Positions 12,914-24,029 of a stretch of DNA of 64,000 bases are shown here, in pieces (within the stretch, counting starts at the first letter, position 1; the number at the start of each line of letters is the position of its first letter). The notes below the pieces were generated by a model that was not told the origin of the DNA, searched no databases, and was given only the letters and a program-made list of their open reading frames with translations. A program made the position numbers and the translations under genes. Source of the DNA: Multifurca ochricompacta (lineage: Eukaryota > Basidiomycota > Agaricomycetes > Russulales > Russulaceae); assembly GCA_022496185.1 (NCBI GenBank), contig WTXG01000007.1, forward strand, positions 1-64,000, written 5' to 3'.

Positions 12914-14609
12914 ATGTTACTCTTCCCTCGGCGTCGCATTCTCGTCTTTGACTTGGGAGACGTCTTGTTTTCCTGGTCACCAGCCACCTCAACTTCTATA
13001 CCACCGAAAAGATTCAAGGCTATGGTCTCAAGTACTATTTGGCAACAGTACGAACGCGGAACGTTATCTGAAGATGAGTGTTATCGCCTTATTGGCCAGA
13101 AATACACTCTGGATCCGGACGAATTTCGACAAGCCACCGCAGATGTCCGCGCGACTTTGCGGCCCGACTACGGATTTTTTCGCTTCATACGAGAGCTACA
13201 AACCGAGGCTAAGGGGACGTTGCGCATCTTTCTGATGTCGAATATATCGGCACCCGATTTCGCAGCTACGCGCGCGATATCGGCGGACTGGGGTATCTTC
13301 GAACGCATTTTTATTTCCCCTACCGCCGGCATGCGTAAACCCGACCTCTGCTTTTTTAAATATGTTCTGGATGAGATCAAGGCCGAACCCTCATCTGTAG
13401 TGTTCGTTGATGACCGGTTCGAAAATGTTCTCGCTGCTCGTTCTCTCGGCATAAACGGTGTCGTCTTTGACGATGTCCGACGTGTGCGACAGGCTCTCCG
13501 GTACTACGTCGGTGATCCCATCATCCGTGGGCGCGCCTTCCTCGAGGCCAATGCGGGTCACCTGGAGTCAGAGACAAGCCTCGGCCACTGTGTCGCTGAG
13601 AACTTCGTACAACTCCTCATTCTAGAGGCGACCAATGAGAGGTATACGCCCTTTTCCTCATCTAACACCCTAACTGAATTTTCTGCCCAGAAAACTTGTT
13701 AACTACGTGCATCACCCATACACCTGGGGTTTCTTCAAAGGTATGCAAATATTGCGTATTTTTTCGAGAACGTCCATCGAGGATTCTTCACAGAAAAGCC
13801 TACATTCGTCCGGGGAACAGGTGAATTACCGCACGACCTGGATACAACCTCCATTGGCCTCATGGTGACCCAGCCTGACGATCGGGTATTCAACGCCGTT
13901 ATGGACAAGATCCTTCAGTACCAAAGTGAGGACCACATTTCCATGGTACTTCTTCCCCATTCTTATCTGTTATGCTTTTTATTCATGAACTGCAGACCTT
14001 TTTGACCTAGAGAAGCCCTGCACTGACCCCGTGGTTGCTCTTAATGTTTTGAGTCTCTTTTACTCACGCGGGCGTGGACATGAGCTCCGCGTAAACCTCG
14101 AGTGGATACGCGGGGTGCTTGAGCATCGTGCCTACCTTGATGGGACGTTCCATTACGTGACAGCAGAGTGTTTCCTCTTCTTCACCTCGCGACTCTTGCG
14201 TTCTACATCCGACGCATCTTTACACGCACAGCTGACACCGCTCCTGCGTGAGCGTGTGATCGAACGAGTAGGGACCCCCGGTGATGCTATGGCACTCTCG
14301 ATGCGTGTGCTTGCAGGCGCAGTAGTCGGTGTGCGTGCAGAGCGCGACCTCGCTGCGCTGTTGCCTCTGCAATGTGAGGACGGCGGGTGGGACGCGAGCT
14401 GGGTGTTCAAGTATGGCTCATCGGGCATCAAGATCGGTAATCGAGGGCTTACCACGGCCTTTGCATTGAATGCAATTGCTGCCCTGCAGCAGGAGGCGGT
14501 GACTAGCAATGGGAATAGAACCCTTGTGGATTCCGGCAAACCCAAAGTCCCACACGCACGCGATGTTACTATGACATCTGCCGTCGCTGTTAACGCTCAC
14601 GAGTGCTAG
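12914..14609 (+). CDS. HAD-fused class II terpene cyclase (drimane-type sesquiterpene synthase candidate)
   Basis: Four exons: 12914-13641, 13691-13740, 13794-13945, 13996-14609, about 514 residues. The N-terminal half is a HAD phosphatase: motif I FDLGDVLF (nucleophile Asp present, but Gly rather than Asp at +2), motif II FLMSNIS, motif III Lys in GMRKPDL, motif IV VVFVDDRFENV. The C-terminal half carries LVNYVHHPYTWGFF and the class II cyclase motif DLDTTS (DxDTT) near residue 275, then DPVVALNVLSLF and a QW-like DGGWDASW. This architecture is known from fungal drimane synthases such as AstC and AncC, which protonate and cyclise farnesyl diphosphate; some also remove the diphosphate. Exon 4 needs one extra T in the run at 13999-14003 to read FFDLEKP instead of a stop. 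The product (drimenol, albicanol or drimanyl diphosphate) cannot be told from sequence. Confidence 0.85.
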
Positions 14610-15529
14610 GCACTTAAGACGCCCCCTTGTTTGATATGATTCTTGGGCTGATGGTGTCTCAAGTACCTCTTTCAGTAGTATTTGTAGACGTTGGTGCCAT
14701 CACTTTTTTTTTCTTGATACACGATAGAATCTTGTCGGTCGTAACCGTTTTAGATATTCCAGTGATGTCGCGTTCCCAGTACTTGCTTTATGTTTCCTGT
14801 TGAAACGATCTGCGATGCCTGAGCATCCTCCTTGATTCTCCTTGATATCGCATCGTACGTTATCACAGAAATCTGAGTCATTTTGCGCATTTCTCCTATT
14901 GCTACCCGCTTGGATATCATGAGTCTGCGGATGGCACTTGCTGGGCGCCGAGTGCAATTATGTCCGTGGCAGCTGCTCTGCTACGAGTCTTATCTTTTCA
15001 TCCTCATTCTCTGATATGGTCTTTGGATCGCGCTGAACAATAGACCTCCATGTAAAGACAAGCGATCCGATCACAGAGATGAGACGCGTATTGTGCGCGA
15101 GCTCGTATCATTTTACTTTGATTGTTAGGTAGTGTCTCACTCGAAACCGTGTGTAATTACTTACTTTTAAAGGCTTGACTTACATCAAATTGTGACCATC
15201 CCCCACTTCCTTCCTTTACGCGTGCCCTAAGCCTTTCCAACTCTATCGTCCTCTCGTCTTCGTGCCTGCTCAAGCGACCTCTTATTCCTACTTGTCAACT
15301 CGGTATCAAGGACCTAGTTTCACTAGTAATTCCGCCCGAGCTCCGAGTCTCAAGGACGCGATACGTATCACTGACCAACACTCTAGCTGGCAGGTTCATT
15401 CTAGGGAGCTGAATCTGCTTGGCCTGGGATTTACAGAACCCTTTTGCTTTTTGAAAGGACCGGATCTCTACAAAGCTGGCGCTCCGTCTTGAGCGTCAAC
15501 CTACTTTGGGTCCTTGATTCACACGCGTC
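14610..15529. other. Intergenic region
   Basis: Nothing recognisable on either strand. An open frame at 15262-15492 precedes the SPRY gene and could hold an upstream exon, but I see no domain in it and no convincing splice into the SPRY frame. Confidence 0.4.
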
Positions 15530-16548
15530 ATGTATCGGTCCTGGTTATCTCGCAGTAGAGTCGAAGAACAGCAGCATCAGCCCTCTCAGCCGCATGGGGC
15601 AAACTCGCATTCATTCAGTCCAACACCCCCTTCTTGGGAACCCGCGCCGGAAAGGTCTCATACATTGGGGCTGTTCAATGAAGCTTCTGATGAAGACTGG
15701 GAGCGGGCTGATGAGTTTTGTAGATCTCACCCCCTAACCCCCCGAGAATCCTTCCCTCTAGTACCATAGATCGCATTCGGATGCTTGGGTGCGGAGCCTG
15801 GGCCATCGAGTACCCCACCAATCCCCGCTTCGTCGGACGTATTGAGAGGGGCAATTGGGGCGCATCAAGTACTGAGAACGGCACCTGGAAAGTGTGCACA
15901 GTGAAACGTTGCAAAGACACTTGTCTCATGAGTGATTTACCGCTGATGGCCGGACTCTACGATATACACGGCAAACGTGGCGTCTACTACGAGGTACGAG
16001 TGAACAAGATGAAGGGCGCCGTAGCTATTGGTATGTTCAACGTGTGATGCTTGTTTCATAGACGGGCTTTGCGATCAAAACTGATTTCAAAACTTATAGG
16101 CACGGCGTGCAAACCGTATCCCCCTTGGCGAATGCCCGGCTGGAACCGCCTGAGCGCTGGGTTGCATCTCGATGATATGCGCAAGTTTTTTGAGGACCCT
16201 AATGGCGGTCGCGACTACACGCCAGAAGTGTCTCGAATTTCTTCCGGAGACGTCGTTGGTTGTGGATACGAGTTTGCCTCGAACGCGCTCTTCTTCACCC
16301 ACAACGGTCGTCGTCTACCCGACGCGTTCAGAGGAGTCTATGCGCCGCGCGTGGACCACGACGTGTACGCCGCCATCGGCCTCGATGGCACGAACGAGAT
16401 AGAGGTGAACTTTGGTTCATCGAGCTTTAAGTGGAATGAAGGGAACGAAATGGCGTGGCGAGTCGCTAGTCATGTTGGCTACATGATTGGGAGTGGACCC
16501 GGCCAGGACGAACGGCTGCCATCGTATTCGGAAGCAACGTTCCGTTGA
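15530..16548 (+). CDS. SPRY-domain protein with C-terminal PY motif (SSH4/Ear1-like)
   Basis: Two exons, 15530-16030 and 16100-16548. The N-terminal part is acidic and low-complexity (FNEASDEDWERADEFC). The SPRY/B30.2 domain follows: WAIEYPTNPRF, PLMAGLYDIHGKRGVYYEV, AVAIGTACKPYPPWRMPGW, and VVGCGYEFASNALFFTHNGR. The C-terminus, ERLPSYSEATF, contains LPSY, a PY-type motif of the kind bound by WW domains of the Rsp5/Nedd4 ubiquitin ligase. Yeast Ssh4 has the same SPRY plus PY layout and sorts vacuolar cargo; by analogy this may be an Rsp5 adaptor. Unlike Ssh4, no membrane segment is visible at the N-terminus. One extra C in the six-C run 15738-15743 is needed to join the N-terminal frame to ILPSSTIDRIRMLGCGAW. 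Without it, translation could begin only at the Met at 15781. Confidence 0.78.
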
Positions 16549-16838
16549 GAACGGATGAAAATTAAAACAATAACAGAAGCCGGACGGAACGCCCACGGAC
16601 ATGGAAAGATGATTTGATGAACTCATGTTCACCAATTCCGCGGGCGCCCACTTACTTTGATCTGTGGTTCGCCTTCATCAACTATTTATATTGGCTGTGT
16701 GCTATTCATTCTCCCGATTTTTGAGTTAGAAGAGAGGACAGGAGAGGAGAGGGACAAGGAGAGAATAGTAAGAGTATTCGATAGCGCCACAGGCTTTCAA
16801 GATGGATTGCCTTGTATCTCATCTCAGGCTACCAAGTC

Positions 16839-17373
16839 ATGGCTGCTACGAACTTGCAGAACGTTGAGGCGAAAACGGCACTTACTGGCATGGAGCGGTG
16901 GACATTCTGCTACAGGGCAATTGAATGCGCAGAGAAGTTCCCTAATGCCAAGGTGACTGCGGTTCGTCCTACGCGATTTTCTTGTTCCTGCGACAGCATG
17001 TGTTTACACCTCGGCGAATATCAATCAATCATCTTATATCAGCCCAGTCCCCTCCGGCTGAGGCACTACCATGGGAGGCTGGTTCCTACGTTGTTCACGT
17101 CCGTTTCCTCCTAAACCTTATAAACGTGCCGTCGGGCCAGCAACAAGTCTAACCTTTGATCTAAGAAACATCACACAGCTGCTCCCAAATCCCCAGCGCG
17201 TCCTCGAACGCAACGCCGAGCTCGTCCATCCAGGCGGCAGGCTTCTCGTAGAGGAGGTGTCGGTGTATAGCGGGATTCAAGGAGACGCGCCCGCCGTACA
17301 GACGGCATTCGAATTGTTTCACAACGCCAACGGTCAGATCGGAGCTCAGCGTCCCATCTCGGGTCGTGGGTGA
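16839..17373 (+). pseudogene. SAM-dependent methyltransferase remnant
   Basis: Two fragments resemble fungal class I methyltransferases of the UMTA/LaeA type. The first is AIECAEKFPNAKVTAV (strand beta-2 region) in 16839-16970. The second, 17160-17370, has LLPNPQRVLERNAELV and HPGGRLLVEEV, the usual KPGG(R/W)L beta-5 region, followed by ELFHNANGQIG. The glycine-rich SAM-binding loop (ExGxG) that should precede the first block is absent, the middle of the domain is not readable, and the C-terminal third is lost before a run of 11 C. I read it as a decayed gene. A missed intron structure around the gap is the alternative. Confidence 0.45.
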
Positions 17374-17820
17374 GGTAGATGGGCTCCCCCCCCCCCCTTC
17401 CCATCAGTGTTCATGAGGTCATCGCCCCAATCGGTCCCAGGACTTCTTCCGGTGTGCATGCGCGCCGTCTAGCACAACGCGAATCCCACTTTACAGGAAA
17501 CTGGATTCCAAGCATGGGCAGCTAGGCTCAATGTCAAGAACACCTACCGTGCGTAGTTTATCTTGGCAAGACGCATCCTGGAATGCTCGCACTCGGGTTT
17601 GACACCGCGGAATGGGAATCGATGTTCCGCTGTACTGTTTGGGCGCGTAAAATCGGACTGATGTTTTCACCTCTGCGGAACCTCTGCGTTTATTCGACCT
17701 GCTTTCGAGTTAAGTGGTAAGACAACAACTACTATCCAAAGGGGACACGTGTACAGATCAGCATAACTAGACCGCGAAGGGTCATCGTGAATGAACGGAA
17801 ATGAAAGTATCTTTCTAAGA
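17374..17820. other. Intergenic region with poly-C run
   Basis: A homopolymer of C sits at about 17386-17397, immediately after the methyltransferase remnant. No other feature is seen. Confidence 0.45.
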
Positions 17821-19127
17821 TTACAAACTTTGCAGTTTATCTATAAGGATGGCCCACTCGACAATTGTGATGCCCTTCTTTAACGCCTCTTCCTTTACCT
17901 CGCGGTCGCGTGTCTCCTCGCGCATTCGCGCGAGCGCCGTCATATGCTCAGAACGTCGGACGCCCAGCTCTTCCAAAATGGGTAAGAGGTGCAAAAGGGG
18001 GGTTCGCAAGACGAGAGAACGGATTCAATTGGGGTGGAGGATGTGACTTTGGTTTGGGATGTGGCGTCAGATATAGAGGCACTATATTCCGTTCCTTTAG
18101 GGCCAATCGATGGGGAATTCAGCATGCGACGTTGTGTTTTTTGTGGGGTCGTAGGCTGGGAGGTGCTAATGGGTGGGGCACTAGCGTGGGGTGTCGAGGA
18201 CTGAGTCGATAAACTACGCTGCAGCGGGGAGGGCGGGCCCTGAGATTCATATATATGCTTTCAGTGCCCTATCTGGAGGAGCGAGACTTCTGGTACTTGC
18301 CTCGGTCAGATCAGCGGATTCTTTGCTTCGGTGTCCCTTGCCCTTTACGCTCCCCGCCACATGTGCGAGTGACTCGACGCGCCGCCGACTCTCTGTGCTC
18401 ACTCTCCGCCGCCCGGCATGACTGTCCGCATAACTCCGGTCATCACCGTCACCGTTACCAGCCTCGCTGGAGTTTATTGCGACATCCTCGCGCCAGAACG
18501 AGATCGTGCGCTCGGGACCATCTTCAAGCACCTTTTTCTCTATGAGATCGTTACGTCCCATCGCCGGTCCTTTTCCTATCGGAAATGGAGGTAGCAGTGG
18601 CGTAGAAGCGGGAGGATTTCCTGATCCAATGCTCCGCCGCGCCGATCGGTCGCCCGCGACGCTGCGCGCCTTGCCTGCGCTCAAGCCCTTGCCGTACATG
18701 TGACCATCCCCGGGATGATGAGGCGAGCGTGCATCCGGTCCAGCAACGCTACGAGGTGGACTGATTCCTCTTCTCTGCCTTGGAGGGCTCATGGGGTTAC
18801 GGGATGGAGACATGGGCGCAGTGGGGCGCAAAGGTATGGAATGCTCATATGCGGGGGCGACGGTGATGGCGTCGTAATCTATGCCAAGCGCAGAATTTGC
18901 AACATCGTCGTATACGGTTGTGCTATCACGCGTGACTGTGATAGCGTCAAAATCATCGGGGAGCGGCGCGGTTGTAGGCGGTGGATGTGGACGGCGGACG
19001 AGCCGCTTCCCTGTGCCTTCCCTGTTGGGTACGAGATAAAGCGGAACCTCTGTTGAATAAAATAAAATAAAAACGTGATGTAGAATTTTTTAAGAACAGA
19101 CTGACCACTTGCACCGTCGTTGTACAT
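17821..19127 (-). CDS. Uncharacterised Ser/Pro-rich protein with conserved C-terminal helical block
   Basis: Three exons: 19127-19106, 19049-18301, 18239-17821. The second intron (18300-18240, 61 nt) has a GC donor (GAG|GCAAGT) and an AG acceptor and keeps phase exactly. The protein starts MYNDGASEVPLYLVPN and repeats the phrase DAITV twice around an acidic segment. It then has a long disordered SP/RSP-rich middle (MSPSRNPMSPPRQRRGISPP) and ends in a charged helical block: LLPILEELGVRRSEHM, REETRDREVKEEALKKG, ITIVEWAILIDKLQSL. The last block looks conserved and folded, and I do not recognise the family. The final exon is 419 nt, one short of an in-frame length; the six-G run at 17997-18002 is where one base is missing. 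Disorder plus a small C-terminal helix domain would suit a scaffold or regulator, but no function is claimed. Confidence 0.62.
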
Positions 19128-19837
19128 GAGTATTATGAGATGAGTGAAGATGTTATGTTAACGCCACGCTGCGGGTTGACCATCCATGAGCGTGTCAGAC
19201 ACGTGATCCCGATGCCCTACCTACTAAAATAGATTGTTCTAATTATCATTGGTACTGGCACTGGCACTGGCACTGGCACTGTACTGGCACTGTATTAATT
19301 CCTGCACAACACAACTCAGAAAGTATGAAGTATGGAAATATTTAGTAGGCTCGCTCAGATTCTGGCGCACTAAGCTGCTAGTCACGATGACGTTACGTTT
19401 TCGTTCTCATTTAGTCTATCCGCACTTATGCGCGTGGCGAATCGCAAATTCCAAGCTGGGCGACTGGTCTGATCCCCACTGAGCACTCTTGACTTTGGGT
19501 ATAATGACGCTGTGAGTGAACTTCCGTGATATCTCGCTGCTAGTGAGTTACTTTACCCTTGTTGAGCTCCGAACTCATAACGCTTATACCTGAGACTCTT
19601 GGATTTGAAGGGCCATGTTGGTCAGTAAAAGGGAATCACCGCCTCCTCACTGCACTCCTATTTCTTCGTCTATCAGAATTTGCTGGGTTGACCTTCTCGT
19701 GATATGTACGCGTCGCGAAACTTCGGTTATCTTCTTGGTGTTTCTGATATCGACGAATTTGGTAATTCCTAGTTCTTATACTCCTCGTAATTGCCTATGT
19801 TCTTTTGGGCGTTCCGTTAACCGCGCACCTGGGCAAA
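19128..19837. other. Intergenic region with ACTGGC repeat
   Basis: A hexamer repeat, (ACTGGC)n of about five to six units, lies at 19253-19292. Otherwise nothing recognised. Confidence 0.5.
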
Positions 19838-20589
19838 ATGCTTAGAGGAAAGCGACGAAGCAGCAATCCTCCCCTATTTTCGAGTGGCAGCAGCTCGTCA
19901 CGCAACACCACATCACAGCGCAGCCACACTATGTCATCGCGTCGGCAAGATTCGGAAGAAACATTGCTTGAGGAGCCGGTAAATGTTGGCAATCATAAAG
20001 TAGACGGTATGTTGCCTTTTTTTTTTTTTTTAATTTCTTTTGTTTTTTACTGGGCTCGTTTTCTAAAATACCACTCCACTGTTCAAAAAAGACGCACCAC
20101 ATGATCCTTTTCTTATCGTCCAGCCTTCGTTAAATGACTCATTACTGGTAAAGCAAGGCCTGGTTGAGGAAACAATGCTACCGCCACTCACCCATATTGC
20201 CCACGACGTACAAGTAGGTTTAGCTATTTATTGTAACACCACTCAAACCCCAGATCTTGTGATAGTGCCGAATGTCTCAGGTCAGCCGGAGCGGGAGTAC
20301 ACCTGACTCCTCATCGCGGACGAGATCGGAGAGCAGTACGGGCACTAATGTTATCCTGCAACCGACAAGATCGCAAAGCGGAACTATTTCTAGGGGTACA
20401 ATTGGTTTCTCAACGAAAGAGAGCAGGATGACCCAGGACAAATCTAGCGGGGACTCAGATGAGATAGAATCCGAAGTAGGCGACGTCCCACCACCCCCAC
20501 CACCAGCTTATACTCCATTCCCAGTCGGACAAGGGCGGGGTCGTTCGGGCTCTTACGATGGCTATGTGATTGAAATTATGAGGTCATAA
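19838..20589 (+). CDS. Uncharacterised Ser-rich protein with PPxY motif
   Basis: Model of three exons: 19838-20006, 20092-20213, 20281-20589, with consensus-like borders and consistent phases, about 199 residues. Visible blocks: a basic start MLRGKRRSSNPPLFSSG, a Ser-rich stretch, DAPHDPFLIVQPSL, LPPLTHIAHDVQ, then Ser/Thr-rich sequence and a proline run followed by AYTPFPVGQGRG. The run contains PPAY, a PPxY motif of the class that binds WW domains. No folded domain is recognised and the whole protein looks disordered. If the nearer acceptor (20253) were used the protein would end two codons later, so the 20280 acceptor is preferred. Confidence rests on splice consistency, not on homology. 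Confidence 0.45.
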
Positions 20590-21041
20590 AGGTTCCCCTT
20601 GTGTTAAGCGCCGTCAAATTTTGATTTGATTTGATTTATTTTTCTTTCTTGAACGTTGAGGCTGGTATGTCCGAAATCACGTGGCAGGTTGTGAGTGTGT
20701 TGGCTGCTCAACAAATTGTAAAAATCGAGAGTGTCTTGGTTGCTTTCTATATTATCGATAAATGAATTAGATTTAGCCAAAGTGTTGTGTGTTTTTAAGA
20801 ACATTTAGGCCGTACGCGAGGTTGTTGAACCAATTTCTGCGTCCGCATGTCCGACAGAGGCACCGGAATTTGTGTGTTGCTCGTTGTCTCATGGCCGGCC
20901 AATCTCAGTAGTCTCAGTCCCGGTTCCAGCCAATCTCATCCCCATCCCCATCCCCCAGTTTCCGAAGCGAAGTCCACACATCATACATCATATAAGCAAC
21001 TTGCATCTTGACTCCTGCCATCTTCCTTTTCCACCTTATTC
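20590..21041. other. Intergenic / promoter region of GUT2
   Basis: Contains a short TTTGATT-type repeat (20616-20640). No gene seen. Confidence 0.4.
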
Positions 21042-23712
21042 ATGCTCCGTCGCTCTCTTCTTTCCCGCAAGGCCATTGCCTATGCCTCCGCCGGCACAAT
21101 TGCCTTTGCCGGAGGTGGTTATTACTTCCTCAACTCCGGCCCCGCATATCCCCCATCCACAAGGGAATCGCGCAAGCCACCACCCTCATGGCTCCCACCT
21201 TCGCGTGAGCAAAACCTCAATGTTCTAAGAGCATCCGGTTCTGGTGAGGAGGACACCAAGTTGGATATCTTGATTATTGGCGGAGGTGCAACAGGAGCTG
21301 GCGTAGCTGTCGATGCTGCCAGTCGGGGACTCAAAGTGGCGCTTGTTGAGAGAGATGACTTTAGCTCTGGTATGGCTGCCCCCATTTAAATGGGCGCTTT
21401 CAAAACCGCTAAATTCTTCCGAATGAAATTCCAGGGACGTCGTCCAAGTCGACGAAGCTCGTCCATGGTGGCGTTCGTTATTTACAAAAGGCAGTGATGG
21501 AGCTCGATTACGAGCAGTACAAGCTCGTCAAGGAAGCCCTTCATGAACGCCGCATATTCCTTCAGACTGCTCCTTACTTGTCTCATATGCTTCCCATAAT
21601 GCTGCCCATCTACAAGTGAGTCATTCTTTAGTTGTTGATCCCCGGATAGTTGATTTTGTTGTCCAAGGTATTGGCAAGTACCTTACTATTGGGCTGGTTG
21701 CAAGATGTACGATGTCTTAGCAGGCAAGGAGAATATGGAATCTTCGTATCTCATGAGTAAAGGGAAGGCCCTCGAAACTTTTCCCATGTTGAAGAGCGAC
21801 GGCCTTGTAGGTGCCTTGGTCTACTATGACGGTGAGGGCCCCCTCAAAATCTATATTCGTTCGTATACTGAGCTGATATTACTCGCAAGGTCAACACAAC
21901 GATGCACGAATGAATATCGCTCTCGTAATGACCGCGGTCAAGCTTGGAGCAACCGTTGCCAACAAGGTTGAGGTTACCCAACTTCGCAAAGACGCTGACG
22001 GTAAAATCGAGGGTGCTCGCGTGAGGGACAACCTCACTGGTGAGGAGTGGGAAGTGAAGGCCAGGGTACTGTCCGGTCCCAATAGCATCTCCAATGATTC
22101 TCATCTGCTTCTCAGGGTGTCATCAACGCGACGGGGCCCTTCTCCGACGCTGTTTTGACCATGGATAATCCATCACATAAACCTATCGTGCAACCTTCCT
22201 CTGGCGTCCACATTACGCTTCCAAATTACTACTCCCCACGTACCATGGGTCTCTTAGATCCTGCAACCTCGGATGGTCGGGTCATCTTCTTCCTACCTTG
22301 GGAGGGCAACACGATTGCCGGCACAACAGACGCCCCTGCTCCAGTGGAGAAGGAGCCCCGCGCAGCGGAAGACGAGATTCGCTGGGTGCTTGAGGAGGTG
22401 CGGCGTTACCTGTCCCCTGACATCAAGGTTCGCCGTGGGGATGTACTTAGCGCATGGAGTGGGTTGCGTCCCCTGGTCAGAAACCCCGCGGCCAGTAGCA
22501 CAGAGGGTCTTGTACGCAACCACATGATCCACGTTTCGCCAAGCGGACTCTTGACCATTGCTGGTGGCAAGTGGACGACATACCGCGCTATGGCGCAGGA
22601 GACCATGGACGAAGCGGTCAAGGCCTTTGGTTTAGAGAGTAGGATCACGAATGAATGCGTGACAGAAAACGTCCGGCTCGTCGGGAGCGACGCTTGGAGC
22701 CGGAACATGTTCATCAGCTTAATCCAACGGGTATGTACCTTTGCGTTGTAACTTTCTCAATTCGGGCTGAGAGACCCTTTCAGTATGGTCTTGACACTGA
22801 AGTTGCTAAACACCTATCGAATAACTACGGTGACCGCGCCTGGTCCGTCCTCTCCCTTGCACACCCCACCGGTGAAGCCTGGCCGCTATATGGAGTTCGC
22901 CTGTCTCCACAATATCCTTGTGCGCTCTTTCCCCTCCCCCCTGCCACTTGTGTCTCCGCAGTGCGTTGACCAATCATCCATTACAGACATTGAGGCGGAA
23001 GTGCGCTACGCGGTCCGTCACGAGTACGCGTTGACAGCAACCGATGTGATCTCGCGTCGCCTACGGCTCTCCTTCCTCAGCGCACAAGCCGCGCTTGAGT
23101 CCCTCCCGCGCGTTATCGATATCATGGCCGAGGAGCTGAAGTGGGACACTTCACGTAAGCAGGAAGAGTTAGCGCGCACCACGCGTTTCTTGCAGAGCAT
23201 GGGGCTCCAGCCGGGCTCCGTAGTACCCGTCCCTGCACTGTCCTCTCAGGGCTGGTGGGAATGGACGCGCAGCAAGCTTGATGGCGTTACGACCAAGAAG
23301 GCCAACACTAGCTATGGACGCGCCCAGTTCGAACCTGGTGAAGTAGACTCGCTGCGCGAGGCGTTCGTTGAGCGTTCGCGGGTCCCTGCGGGTCGCCTGG
23401 GCAAGGCAGCCATCCGTGAGCTGCTTATGAGCATACCCGCTTACGCAGGCATAAGGACGAAAGACTTTGAATATGTTCTCGAAGAGACTGGCCTCGCCGG
23501 ACGGAAAGATATCGATGCGGACGAATTCGTTGAGGTGAGTTACTTTTCCTCCCTGTCTCTAATCCCGCGGGTTCTGGATGGATGATTGACGATTGGTCGC
23601 GGGACAGATATGTGCGGAACTCAAAGATGTGTCGTTTGCTCCTGTGTCAAAAGCAGTAGCTAAGAACCTAACTCTCGCCATTCCTGTCGAGAAAAGCGGC
23701 GGCGGTGTGTAA
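21042..23712 (+). CDS. GUT2: Mitochondrial FAD-dependent glycerol-3-phosphate dehydrogenase
   Basis: Eight exons: 21042-21369, 21435-21615, 21668-21831, 21890-22065, 22116-22730, 22784-22919, 22987-23534, 23608-23712. It oxidises glycerol-3-phosphate to dihydroxyacetone phosphate at the outer face of the inner mitochondrial membrane, passing electrons to ubiquinone. The N-terminus ([10 protein letters not shown]) is basic and followed by a hydrophobic stretch, matching a mitochondrial signal-anchor. The FAD site is [59 protein letters not shown] and [19 protein letters not shown] are family blocks. The C-terminal extension ([30 protein letters not shown]) resembles the degenerate EF-hand-like tail seen in eukaryotic forms. 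The reading frame is clean throughout. It converges on the aldo-keto reductase gene, 317 bases away. Confidence 0.95.
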
Positions 23713-24029
23713 AATAAGTCACAAGAAGAGATAGATGGGAATGGCTTTAAACATTAGATATGAATAGCAGACACAGTGGCTCGTCATGAGTGAGATGGCT
23801 ATGGCCATAACCGTGGACCTTGACCGTGGCCCTTTGTATATGTGTTTTTGTGTTTGTTTGTTTATGTTGGTTGGTTGTTTGGTTGGTTTCAATCACGTGT
23901 CCACGCGTGGCCAATTTGTACATTGCTTTGCTTTTACGGAAAGAAATACAAAACGTTCTGCCAGCCCAGCCATGGGCCAATCACTTTCACTTTCACTTTT
24001 ATCATCAAAAGGTCACCCTTTTTCCCACT
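23713..24029. other. Convergent 3' intergenic region
   Basis: Region between the stops of GUT2 and the aldo-keto reductase, with a TTG/TTGGTTG-rich stretch at 23840-23890. No gene seen. Confidence 0.4.

Noticed and set aside
13741..13793. Reading the terpene cyclase through without the 53-nt intron
   Set aside because: Reading through breaks the frame, while removing 13741-13793 joins FFK directly to EKPTFVRG and the DLDTTS motif in phase.
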